NCBI RefSeq assembly: GCF_014189505.1
Contig: NZ_CP050300.1
Span: 248,001-312,000 of the forward strand
Direction: 5' to 3'
Source of the DNA: Phyllobacterium sp. 628
GTDB taxonomy: Bacteria > Pseudomonadota > Alphaproteobacteria > Rhizobiales > Rhizobiaceae
Length of the DNA: 64,000 nucleotides
Shown in pieces: positions 8,209-17,450 of this stretch. The notes below the pieces were generated by a model, which did not search any database, was not told where the DNA came from, and worked only from the letters and a program-made list of their open reading frames with translations. A program made the translations under genes and the position numbers. Positions within the stretch are counted from its first letter, which is position 1. Each line of letters opens with the position of its first letter.

Positions 8209-9303
8209 ATGCAGGTCGCCTTTTACGCTCCCCTCAAGTCACCCAACCACGGGGTTCCGTCTGGCGACCGGCAAATGGCGCGCCTGCTGGTGGCTGCCCT
8301 GCAGATGGCCGGGCATAGCGTTGAGGTGGTTTCAGAGCTGCGCAGTTTTACCAAACAGCCGGATTTTGCCGAACGTCAACGCGTTGCGGTGGCGGCCACG
8401 GAAGAGATAGCGCGCCTTACCGCTCTCTGGCAAACAGCCGCGAAGCCCGATCTCTGGTTCTGCTATCATCCCTATTACAAGGCCCCGGATTTAATCGGTC
8501 CGCCGATGGCCGCCGCTCTAGATATTCCCTATGTAACTGCAGAAGCCTCCTATTCGCCGCGCCGTAACGCTACCGGTTGGGCCGAGACACAGATACTTGT
8601 GGCCGAAGCGGTGCGTCAGGCCGCCGTCAATATCTGGTTCACCCAGCGTGATCAGAATGGTCTCGCCGCAAACATCCCCGGCGCACGGTTTGCGCCGTTG
8701 AAACCGTTTATCGACGTAACGCCCTTCGGCAATGGTCAAATTGCGGACAATCCGCATCGTCTTGTCACCGTGGCAATGATGCGGCCGGGTGATAAATTGC
8801 ACAGCTATGAGATGCTCGCCAAATCGCTTGCCTTGATCAAGGACAAGCCTTGGACGCTTGATGTCATCGGTGACGGTCCGCAACGGGAAACTGTGCAGTC
8901 TTTGTTTTCCTGCTTCGATCCCCGCCGGATAAATTGGCTGGGACAACGGAACGCTGACCAGGTTACCGCGTTGCTTCTTAAGGGCGGCACCTATGTCTGG
9001 CCCGGATGCGGCGAAGCCTACGGCATTGCCTATCTTGAAGCTCAGGCGGCAGGACTGCCTCTGGTAGCGCAAGCAACAGCTGGCGTACCTGAAGTGGTCA
9101 ATGACGGTGTAACCGGCTTTCTGACGCCAGAAGGCGATGTCGGGGCCTATGCCAAAGCTGTAGCCGAAATGCTGGATGACCAGGGCAAACACCGGATCAT
9201 GGGTTTGGCCGCCCGGCGCTTTATAAGGGAAGAACGGTCGCTGGAGGTCGCAGCGGTGCAGCTGGACAGGCTGCTGAAACATTCAATGGGACGGAGCCAA
9301 TGA
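8209..9303 (+). CDS. Glycosyltransferase family 4 (GT-B fold)
   Basis: About 364 residues with the start placed at the ATG at 8209 (MQVAFYAPLKSP), because the family opens with this beta strand; the in-frame ATG at 8170 adds 13 unlikely residues. The C-terminal nucleotide-sugar domain shows GCGEAYGIAYLEAQAAGLP with the E-x7-E motif of retaining GT4 enzymes, then GVPEVVNDGVTGFL. It overlaps the polysaccharide deacetylase gene by 4 bp (ATGA), so the two are translationally coupled and probably act on the same glycan. Donor and acceptor are unknown. Confidence 0.8.
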   Translation: MQVAFYAPLKSPNHGVPSGDRQMARLLVAALQMAGHSVEVVSELRSFTKQPDFAERQRVAVAATEEIARLTALWQTAAKPDLWFCYHPYYKAPDLIGPPMAAALDIPYVTAEASYSPRRNATGWAETQILVAEAVRQAAVNIWFTQRDQNGLAANIPGARFAPLKPFIDVTPFGNGQIADNPHRLVTVAMMRPGDKLHSYEMLAKSLALIKDKPWTLDVIGDGPQRETVQSLFSCFDPRRINWLGQRNADQVTALLLKGGTYVWPGCGEAYGIAYLEAQAAGLPLVAQATAGVPEVVNDGVTGFLTPEGDVGAYAKAVAEMLDDQGKHRIMGLAARRFIREERSLEVAAVQLDRLLKHSMGRSQ

Positions 9304-10064
9304 CAGAAGACCCAATCTGGCAACCCCTACAGGCAGAACTTGCCCGCTGGATACATGCCAATCGCAGTGCCAAATTCTGGCTGCGCGATGATGATGCCGT
9401 TGAACCAACTCCCGCACTCGATCAGCTTCTTCAGCTTGCCAACGACTTCAAGGCCCCCGTGACGCTTGCCGTTATCCCTGCCCATACGGGCGAGCCGCTG
9501 GCTGAGCGGTTGGGGGGTGAGACACAAATCTCTGTTGCCGTGCATGGCTGGAGCCATGAAAATCACGCAGCCAAAGACAAGAAAAAGCAGGAATTGGGGT
9601 CCGATCGCCCGGGCGATCTCGTGTTGGGACAGCTCAAGCAAGGTTGCGCGCTGCTGGCCAAACTGCATCCGGCACGTTTTGTGCCCGTTCTTGTGCCACC
9701 ATGGAACAGGATCGATGCTGCTCTGGTGTCGTCACTCGGTGAATGCGGTTTTAGAGTGCTTTCAGTGTTTGGTCCGGCGTCCAAGTCTGCAGCCGGCTTG
9801 CCCGCCATCAACACCCATGTTGATCTGATGGACTGGCATGGAACCAAAGGCTGCCGCGATCATGCGGAGCTGGTGAATGCGCTTGTCACGGAGTTGAAAA
9901 AACGCATTGATGGCAATGACGAGCCTATCGGTATCCTCACCCATCACCTCGTACATGATGAGTCAGCCTGGATATTTCTGAAGAAGCTCTTTCAGGTCGT
10001 GGCTAAAACCCCCGGAGGGCGCTGGCTCTCCATCAATGATTTGATGAAGAGCCAAAAGCTTTAG
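9300..10064 (+). CDS. Polysaccharide deacetylase-like protein
   Basis: A 254-residue NodB-like (CE4) protein. Visible motifs are FWLRDDDA (metal/catalytic Asp region, residues ~23-30), HGWSHENH (the HxxxH metal-binding motif), VPPWNR and a late ILTHHLVHDE. Together they support a metal-dependent de-N-acetylase fold, although the motifs are divergent from classical chitin deacetylases. No signal peptide is visible, so it would act in the cytoplasm on a lipid-linked or nucleotide-linked intermediate. It overlaps the GT4 gene upstream by 4 bp and the convergent hydrolase gene by 4 bp. Substrate not identifiable. Confidence 0.75.
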   Translation: MTEDPIWQPLQAELARWIHANRSAKFWLRDDDAVEPTPALDQLLQLANDFKAPVTLAVIPAHTGEPLAERLGGETQISVAVHGWSHENHAAKDKKKQELGSDRPGDLVLGQLKQGCALLAKLHPARFVPVLVPPWNRIDAALVSSLGECGFRVLSVFGPASKSAAGLPAINTHVDLMDWHGTKGCRDHAELVNALVTELKKRIDGNDEPIGILTHHLVHDESAWIFLKKLFQVVAKTPGGRWLSINDLMKSQKL

Positions 10065-10891
10065 AGATCGATGATTTGCCCGTCGCGGGCGGCAAAAGTG
10101 CCCGCAAACCTCTTTTTGGCCAGCTTTTCGAAATGATCGATCTCGTCATCGGTGCGCGAAGGCGCGTGATGAAAGAGGGCGAGCTGGCCGATTTTACCTG
10201 CCGCTGCCAGTTTGACACCGTGCTGCCATGTGGAATGGCCATAGCCGAACCGGCGCGGCATTTCATCTTCCGTGTAGGTGCAGTCATAGACAACCAGATC
10301 AGCACCCTCGATCAGCCCAAGCACCGCCGGATCAAGAATACCAGCTTCGTGTTCGGTATCGTAAATAAGCGCAAGGACCTTCCCCGCCCATTCAATCCGG
10401 TAACCGATGCAGCCGCCGGGATGATTGAGACTGTCTGTCCGGATTGTGATGCCTTCACGCGGGCTCAGAACATCGCCCGAGGTGAAATCACGAAAACCAA
10501 GACAAGCCTTGCAAATATCCGGCTCAACCGGGAACCAAGGCGGACGCATGAATTGCTTGACGATCTCGCGCGTTGTCATGATCCCGGCGAGATGGCCGGA
10601 CCACAGCCGCACATTCATCGTCGGATTGTAGATCGGCGCAAAATAGGGAAGACCGATAATGTGATCGTAATGGCTATGGGTGAAAATAACGTCGAAGTCA
10701 GTTATGCCTTCCGCAGACAAAGCATCACCTGCCTGACGCAGACCGGAGCCCGCATCAAAGATCAATCTATGTTCACCGCAACGCACCTCGATACATGACG
10801 TGTTTCCGCCGTAGCGCTGAAATTCAGATCCGGATACTGGGATACTGCCGCGCGTTCCCCAGAATTTCACCCGAAATACATCGTTGTTCAT
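10061..10891 (-). CDS. Metallo-beta-lactamase-fold hydrolase
   Basis: A 276-residue MBL-fold protein of the PhnP/COG1235 type. It opens with KFWGTRGSIPVSG and GGNTSCIEV, and carries the metal motif THSHYDHIIGLPYF (HxHxDH), a further histidine in NHPGGCIGYR, and metal-ligand candidates in VYDCTYTEDE and GHSTW. Relatives cleave phosphodiesters, including cyclic nucleotides and phosphonate-pathway intermediates, so a nucleotide or sugar phosphodiester substrate is plausible. Given two cyclase genes and a cyclic-nucleotide-binding protein nearby, cAMP breakdown is worth considering, but that is inference. Read divergently from the calcineurin-like phosphoesterase gene. Confidence 0.75.
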   Translation of the reverse strand: MNNDVFRVKFWGTRGSIPVSGSEFQRYGGNTSCIEVRCGEHRLIFDAGSGLRQAGDALSAEGITDFDVIFTHSHYDHIIGLPYFAPIYNPTMNVRLWSGHLAGIMTTREIVKQFMRPPWFPVEPDICKACLGFRDFTSGDVLSPREGITIRTDSLNHPGGCIGYRIEWAGKVLALIYDTEHEAGILDPAVLGLIEGADLVVYDCTYTEDEMPRRFGYGHSTWQHGVKLAAAGKIGQLALFHHAPSRTDDEIDHFEKLAKKRFAGTFAARDGQIIDL

Positions 10892-11091
10892 ACGTTTCTC
10901 ACACCCAATTCCCCGTTTTTTTGGTCATCGTAACCAAACTACAAACGTTATGCGAGGCTTGGATTTTGTTTTATTGGCTAACAGCGCAATAAAAACCTGC
11001 CATAGAGCATATGTAGGTGATAGCCATTTGTTTTTTAAGCTTTATGAAAATCGCTGATACAAATGTATAAATTCACCGGAACTGCTGATTC

Positions 11092-12861
11092 ATGCCTTTG
11101 TCCCAATTTCCACCCATAGCCGTCATCGCAGATGCTCATTTTCACGACCTTTACGGTGATTATGATTTCGCCGGAATAGATGTTGGCGGCAAGCGGATGA
11201 CGGCACGGCGGCTGACCGACACAGTCCGGTCAACCCGTGTTTTCAACGAAAGCTATCATGCGCTGCGAGGCGCCCTTGATGCAGTGGTCAGGCGCGGTAT
11301 CAAACATGTGGTCCTGCTCGGCGACTATTCCGATGACGGGCAGGCCGCAACCTTGAACGCGCTTGGACGACTACTGGACACCTATACAACCGATCATGGG
11401 CTGATTTTCATTGCCACGCCGGGTAATCACGACATTTTCGGCCCCAAGGGCAGACACCATGCCAAACGCCTGCTCAATCCTGATGGCACCTACACCATCG
11501 TTGCCAGCGACAGTGCGTTCATCGACGAGGATGCCGACGGCATGGTCGTTACCGGCAAAATGTATTGTGATGGTTATCCTAATGGCTTGCAGGCTTTGCC
11601 CGGTCTCGGCTTTTTCCGCCGCGCCAGTGATCTTCACTGGGAAACGCCTTTCGGCGCCGACGATGATCCCGCAAAACGGCAATACACCGTGCACTCGGCA
11701 GACGGGCTGAACGAATACCAGCTCATGGATGCGTCCTATCTGGTCGAACCTGTTCCCGGACTTTGGTTACTGATGATCGATGCCAATGTGTTCGAACCAC
11801 GGGATGGCCATTTCGAGCGCGGCGATTCCGGTGCCTTTATCGACAGCACCAATGCCGGCTGGAATGGCATGCTGAAACACAAACGTTTCATCCTCGACTG
11901 GATGCAGGATGTTGCGGAGCGGGCAAAGAACGAGGGGAAAACGCTGCTCGCCTTCTCCCATTACCCGATGCTCGACATAATGGACGGAACGCATGGGGAC
12001 GAGAAAAACCTGATCGGCAATACCAGCGCCGTACGCCGTACACCATCGGCCGATGTTGCCGCCGCCGTTATGAAAGCCGGTATACGGATACATTTCAGCG
12101 GTCATCTGCATGTCAATGACACGGCCCGTGTACAGGAAAAAGCCGCATGGCTGGTCAATGTTGCAGTGCCATCCCTCGTGGCCTTTCCACCTGCTTTCAA
12201 AGTACTGCAACTGGACGGGCAGAACCTGAATGTTGAGACCGTCTCCATGGACGATCTGCCGATAGATCCTGTGCTCAATAGGCAATACCGCACCGAAATC
12301 AGCCTCACGGGCAAGAAAACCGGCAATATGCTGGATGCGGCAAATTACGGAGACTTCATCTCGGAACACGTGGACCAGCTTGTGGTGCATCGCTATCTCA
12401 GGCGCGAGTGGCCAGCCGATCTGGCGCGGATACTGCCATTGCTGAGCCTTGGCGATCTGTTGACACTCAGCCTGTTCGAACAGCCCGTGGAAACAGATAC
12501 CGCTGTTGTTCTTGTCCACGCCGAGCGCGGCAGGCCTGAAACCGCAGCACGATTGGAAACGCTTCTTTCAGACACGGGCATCAGTCTTCAGCAACTCGAT
12601 GTCTTTCCCGTTCTGCTGCTTCTAGGCGACTGGTATCGTTTGCGCATGGGCAGTGAAATGGCACTCGATCGCATAGCCGTATCGACCCTTGGCATTTACA
12701 GCGTGCTGATAGACGTTTTCGCCCGCTCCAATGCAATCGGCAGGGGCGGGGCGCAGGCTCAATTTGCGCGGCTGTTCCGCATGATGGCCAATTATCTCGA
12801 AGGCCTGCCATCACGCGACTTCAGGATCGATCTGGCAACTGGCGAGATCGGTACTTTCTGA
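11092..12861 (+). CDS. Calcineurin-like metallophosphoesterase
   Basis: A 589-residue protein with all core motifs of the calcineurin-like family: DAHFHD near residue 14, GDYSDD near 83, GNHD near 109, SHYPM near 291 and GHLHVND near 337. The C-terminal ~230 residues have no motif I recognise. There is no clear signal peptide. The family hydrolyses phosphomonoesters or diesters (nucleotides, cAMP, lipid-sugar phosphates), and the substrate here is not evident. It stands alone on the plus strand and converges with the cyclic-nucleotide-binding gene (10-bp gap). Confidence 0.8.
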   Translation: MPLSQFPPIAVIADAHFHDLYGDYDFAGIDVGGKRMTARRLTDTVRSTRVFNESYHALRGALDAVVRRGIKHVVLLGDYSDDGQAATLNALGRLLDTYTTDHGLIFIATPGNHDIFGPKGRHHAKRLLNPDGTYTIVASDSAFIDEDADGMVVTGKMYCDGYPNGLQALPGLGFFRRASDLHWETPFGADDDPAKRQYTVHSADGLNEYQLMDASYLVEPVPGLWLLMIDANVFEPRDGHFERGDSGAFIDSTNAGWNGMLKHKRFILDWMQDVAERAKNEGKTLLAFSHYPMLDIMDGTHGDEKNLIGNTSAVRRTPSADVAAAVMKAGIRIHFSGHLHVNDTARVQEKAAWLVNVAVPSLVAFPPAFKVLQLDGQNLNVETVSMDDLPIDPVLNRQYRTEISLTGKKTGNMLDAANYGDFISEHVDQLVVHRYLRREWPADLARILPLLSLGDLLTLSLFEQPVETDTAVVLVHAERGRPETAARLETLLSDTGISLQQLDVFPVLLLLGDWYRLRMGSEMALDRIAVSTLGIYSVLIDVFARSNAIGRGGAQAQFARLFRMMANYLEGLPSRDFRIDLATGEIGTF

Positions 12862-12871
12862 TCGTCCGGAA

Positions 12872-13321
12872 TTAATGCTTGCTGCGTTCTTCGGAAAGCT
12901 CCGCCGTTGTATGGCTGAGACGGCTGGCAAGAACCCGCATGATTTCGATGGTCATTTCAGGATAGTCGCTGAGCAGCTTGAGAAAATGCTCCTTGCTGAT
13001 ACGCAGGGCTTCAAGCGGTGTTGAGGCTGTTACGGTCGCCGTACGCAGCACATCGCAAAGAATAGCGATCTCGCCCACGATGGAATCATGCTCGACTTCG
13101 GCGACTTTGATCTGACCGCTGGGGCTATCAACGCTTACTTCTGCAGTACCCGAGAGAATGACATAGGCAGCGTCCGCCATATCACCCTGCCTGAACAATG
13201 CCTGATCAGCGCGATAACTGACACGATCCGACGTGAACGCAAGCAACTTGAGTTTTGCTGGCGCTACACCTGAAAACAGCGGAATCCGCCGCAACATTTC
13301 AACTTCATCCCGCAGAAGCAT
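12872..13321 (-). CDS. Cyclic-nucleotide-binding domain protein
   Basis: A 149-residue protein consisting of a single Crp-type cNMP-binding beta-roll (residues ~10-130). The phosphate-binding cassette reads GEIAILCDVLRTATV, which keeps the Glu and Arg that contact the ribose and phosphate of cAMP. There is no helix-turn-helix, so it is not a transcription factor. It starts 47 bp downstream of the ABC-like gene on the same strand and very likely forms an operon with it, so it may report cAMP levels to that membrane protein. The partnership is inferred from gene order. Confidence 0.8.
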   Translation of the reverse strand: MLLRDEVEMLRRIPLFSGVAPAKLKLLAFTSDRVSYRADQALFRQGDMADAAYVILSGTAEVSVDSPSGQIKVAEVEHDSIVGEIAILCDVLRTATVTASTPLEALRISKEHFLKLLSDYPEMTIEIMRVLASRLSHTTAELSEERSKH

Positions 13322-13368
13322 GAACGTCCATTATCCCCCAAGTTCTATCCTACCCCGGCCCTACAGTA

Positions 13369-16084
13369 TTACGATACGAGCTCCTTGAATATACCATTTT
13401 TCTCCAGAAGAGTCGCGTGTGTTCCGTCTTCGACCAATGTACCCCGGTCGAAGACAAGCACCCGATCAAACAGGTTTGCCAGCGACGAATTAGCCAGCAC
13501 CCAGATAATCGCGGGCGCATGACCCTCCTCATGCAGGTTCTGCATGACATTGCGGGTAATCTGGTCCTGTACACGCTGGTCCAGCGCGGGCAGGGGCCGG
13601 TTGAAAATCACGTAATCGGATCGCTTGAGCAGGGCTCTGGCAACATTGATCTTCTGCCGCTGCACATTTGTCAGCCGCTTGCCGCCCGAACCGACATCGA
13701 AATCCAGACCGATGGACAGAACACTGTCATAGACGCCCAGCTCATCGAAAAGATCGCGCAGGATCACGCGAATACGCTCCGAACCGTCAGCCTGCGTGTA
13801 CCCGATCCTGCCGAACAGCACATTGTCCATCAGACTTGCCGAGGCGATGAATTTCTTGGCGTCATAGCGCTCGATGACCGCTTTCAGATCATCCGGCAGG
13901 TTCTTGTGAAACCGGATGCGGGCGTCAACAATCTTGGCCATCAGCTCATCGGTCAGCAAACCGAAACGGTGCCTTGGTTCAACATAGGCAAAACTCAAGC
14001 GGATGATGCTCGAGCGTTCATCGGGCGAAGCGGCCTCGAAATCCCGGCCTTGCAACTTTTGCAGCAGCAGTTGATAAGCCGGGATATCATCAGCCGTCAT
14101 GAATGTAAGCTGCTGGAAGAACGGATGATCCGGCGGCAGATCCTCGAACAGTTCGATCGCATTGGCAGCAATCTCAAGGCCCATCTTATACAGATCGATA
14201 TGAAGCCCGCTTTCCCGCAGGATCGAGCGGAAATACGGATGCGCGGCCAACTTGAGGTTCGTCATCATCGGCCGTTTCAGCGTACCGAACAGAAGGTTCT
14301 CGCCGATTGTCGCCTGCACGTTGTAAGCCTTGGGTTCAAATGGCACCACGAGGCTGTCCAAATCCTCTTCCTTGAGGCTTTTGCGCAAGGCTTGGCGCAA
14401 CTCGACGATCCGGCTGGTCAGATCGGCATGGGCTGTCGTATCGACCTGAGAACGCAGGGCAAGATCCATAATATCCTGCGAGATCATGACCGCTTCCAGA
14501 ACCGGGCGTATGGCACGGAACAGGTCATCCGGACCCGTGACACCCGCAGACGCATAGTCAACCCAGTCACTGTTCAGATCGAGTTCCGGGTTACCGGCCA
14601 GACGGGCTTCGTTGATATTCCACTTGTACCTGACGGCTTTTGCACCCTCGTACTCAACCTTCGTCAGCGGCGCATGTTTGAGGCCGTAGAGAAGGTTGTC
14701 GCGCAAAGTCCCATGGAAGAAATAGGCATCCGATGCCGCATAGGCGATGCGCCGCCCGGTGACCGATTCAGGCAGTTCGAGCAGATCCTTGCCGTCAATC
14801 GTTATGCGGCCGGACTCTGGCCAGATCAGACGGGCAAACGCTTCGGCAATTGCTTCACCGCCGCCACCGCTAGGCCCTACAATAGCAACCGTTTCGCCAA
14901 GCTTGATCTCAAGCGAGACGTGATCGACAAGGCGCGCTCCACTATCGTCGGAAAGTCGGAGATTGACCGCGTTGAGCGAATGTTCCAGCCGCCCGACAGG
15001 TTCATGCACAACGGCTTGAATACGCGGATCGACCAGCATGTCCACGTTGAACTGCTCAACAACCTGAGCATATTTGATTTGCACATCCTGACGGGACTGG
15101 TCCCAGTCAATGAGTTCCTTCAATGGACCCGGCAAATCCTTGTAGGCATTGATGACCGCAACCAGCTGTCCAATGTCCAAACGCCCCCTGCAAGGCAAGA
15201 ACACCGCCAATGGAATAAAACAGGAAGGGTGTGACCTGAGCGAGGAAGTTATTGATGAACTTGACCAAAAATTTCCACTGATAAAGATCATAGCGGATGG
15301 AAAAAATAAGGCCGAGGCGCGCAGCGATATCAGCGCGTTCGTAGTTCGATGTGTCATTGCCGTGGATCGTTCCGATCCCATCGACAATTTCACCAACCCG
15401 CCCGGAAAGCTCGCGCGCCGTCAGCTGGCGCTGACGCCCAAGATCGAGCAATTTTTTGCGCATACGCGGGATAACCACGCCTTGCACCGCAACGATGCCG
15501 GCGGCAATCATACCCAGCCAGAAATTCTGCAAAATGATGAAGACAAGCGCGGTAATCGCCTGTCCGCCAAGCAGTGCCGGCTGAACAAACGCATCTCCGG
15601 TAAAGCCGCCCATCGGCTCCACCTCGTCCTTGATCATCGTCGCGATTTCGGCCGATTTCACCCGCTTGAACTGAGCCGGCGGGAAACGCAGCACGCGGTC
15701 AATCAACTCGAAACGGATGCGGCGCAGCATGCGCTCGCCAAGGCGGCCCTTGTAGGTATTGATATAGAGCTTGAACAGGCCGTTGATGACGACCAGCAGC
15801 AGGAAAACCAGACTAAGCGCCATCAGCATCTGGAAACGCGTAAGTTGCAGTCCTTCGAAGAACATCACCTTGCCGAAATAGGGCAGATTGTACTGGATGC
15901 GCATGAACGTCTGGGTTGCGCCTTCCCCTTCGAATCCGGTGCCCTGTATGGGGCCATTGACTATCTGTTTCGGCAGATCGAACGACAGGAAATACGGAAT
16001 CATCGAGGCCGCAACAACCGTCAGGATCCATATTTGCTGGAGTCGCGTATTCGACCAGATATAGCGTGTTAGACTTTTTTCCAT
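13369..16084 (-). pseudogene. ABC-exporter-like protein with degenerate ATPase domain, frame-disrupted
   Basis: Reading from the ATG at 16084, the first ~298 residues are an ABC exporter membrane domain (LGERMLRRIRFELIDRVLRFP, then FYSIGGVLALQG). The frame breaks at a C5 run (15184-15188, G5 on the coding strand). Removing one base restores LALQGRLDIGQLVAV and gives a ~904-residue protein. The nucleotide-binding part is abnormal: Walker A reads GPSGGGGEA (no Lys), the signature LTNVQRQ replaces LSGGQ, Walker B reads YVIFNRPLPALD without Asp-Glu, and the H-loop is VLANSS. About 250 residues are inserted between the two halves of the domain. The frame break is probably a sequencing error; the lost ATPase motifs are not. 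Function unknown; it pairs with the cNMP-binding gene downstream. Confidence 0.7.
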
Positions 16085-16326
16085 GGGCAACCGTGAGCTG
16101 TGAAATAAGCTGAATTCGTAACTATTTTAATGGGTTATACGCGGTGAAATCCTCCTTGCTGAGACCGTGAGGCACAATAAAGTGGAGGGGAAATAGGCGG
16201 CAGTTCATAGATTTTACGGGATTGGCTGAAATCTCCCCAAACCTTTCAGATGTTCAGTTTACAACACGGGATGGATGAACGCTATACGCTTGCACCCGAT
16301 TGTATGGGTGGAAATCGGGTACAGAC

Positions 16327-17450
16327 TTAGAGCAGATTTCGCAGTATTTCCGCTGTCCGTTTTGCGCCATCAAGATCAAGACGGTGGTCCCCTGGTTTTG
16401 GCTGCCGCAATGACCGCTCAACCGCTTCCGCAAGCATAGCTGCGTTCAAGCCGCTTTCCGGAAGGGCAATAGCCAGCCCCAGCGCTTCCAGACGCGTGGC
16501 GCGCACTGTCTGTTCAGTTTCGCCGCCCGCAGTGAACGGCACAAGAATGGACCGGCAACCCGCCTGCAGCACATCGCAAACGGTATTGTACCCGGCCTGC
16601 GATATGGACAGCTCCGCCCCCTGAGCAGGGAAGGGAAGTCTCTGCGAAAACGCACGAGCGCAACATTATCCGGAGTCTGATCAGACAGTGCAGCAAAATC
16701 CGTTTCCGGCAAGTTGGGCCCGGTAATCACACACCATTTGCCGTGTGACGTGCGGGCTGCTTCAAGCGCCGAGCGAACGAGATCAAGCCCGACAGCACCG
16801 CCACCCGCCGAGACCACAATGTCGAAAATATCCGTTGGTATTGGCGCAACCGGCCCAGCAACCAGACCGGTGTAGACAATCTTGCCGGCAATGTCGCCAG
16901 CAAGCGGAAATGTGTCGGGTAGGGCGACAAAACCGGGATCGCCATGCACCAGCACATTGTCGAAATGCCCGTTGATAAGAGCAACCGTTTCTTGGTCACG
17001 ACCGGGCTTTGCCCGCTCCTGAAGAATATCCCTGACCGATGTCAGCAACTTCGGCCGGGGCGTTGCCGCTTGAATGGCATCAAGCAAAGGCAGCAGCTCA
17101 AAACGCATCTGGCGGCGGCCAAACGGGAAGGCTTCAATGATGACAATATCCGGTTGTACCCGGTGAAATGCCTGAAGCAGCAGGTCGCGGCGGTGATGAA
17201 GAAAAGCCTCGTCAACCGGCTTGCCCTGTTCGTCGGCCAATCCTGAAAATCCGGCATTGCTCGCAACAACAGCGGGGAGGGCAACTGATTTCACATTGGA
17301 ACCGGGAAAGCCCGGGACAGCCAGCCCGCCCGTTACCACAGTCACGTCAAAGCCGTCCTCAGCCAATGCCGAAGCTATGCGGCTGGCACGGGCCAGATGC
17401 CCGATGCCAAGCAGATGCTGGACGTAAAAGAAGACGCGGAGCGCCGTCAT
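16327..17450 (-). pseudogene. MurG-like glycosyltransferase (GT28 type), frame-disrupted
   Basis: Start ATG at 17450 overlaps the upstream GT4 stop (ATGA). The N-terminal half contains YVQHLLGIGHLARASRIASA, the glycine/His loop of GT-B enzymes. The frame breaks at a C5 run (16617-16621). With one extra G on the coding strand the sequence continues LLRGAELSISQAGYNTVCDV and then FTAGGETEQTVRATRLEALG, the acceptor-site and nucleotide-sugar signature of MurG-like enzymes, giving ~374 residues. The restored product is coherent over its whole length, so a sequencing error is the likelier cause. Substrate unknown; it belongs to a three-gene glycosyltransferase run. Confidence 0.75.

Noticed and set aside
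8518-9282. 254-codon minus-strand frame opposite the GT4 gene
   Set aside because: Antisense shadow of a well-supported glycosyltransferase.
13417-15234. 605-codon open frame on the plus strand opposite the ABC-like gene
   Set aside because: It is antisense to a gene with clear family motifs; such long antisense frames are common in GC-rich coding DNA, and its translation shows no domain.
15149-16072. 307-codon plus-strand frame opposite the ABC membrane domain
   Set aside because: Antisense shadow; no family pattern.
15184-16621. Programmed ribosomal frameshifting at the two G5 runs
   Set aside because: No typical slippery heptamer, and the two breaks need shifts of opposite sign; the A7 and fourth G5 breaks also fit simple length errors better.
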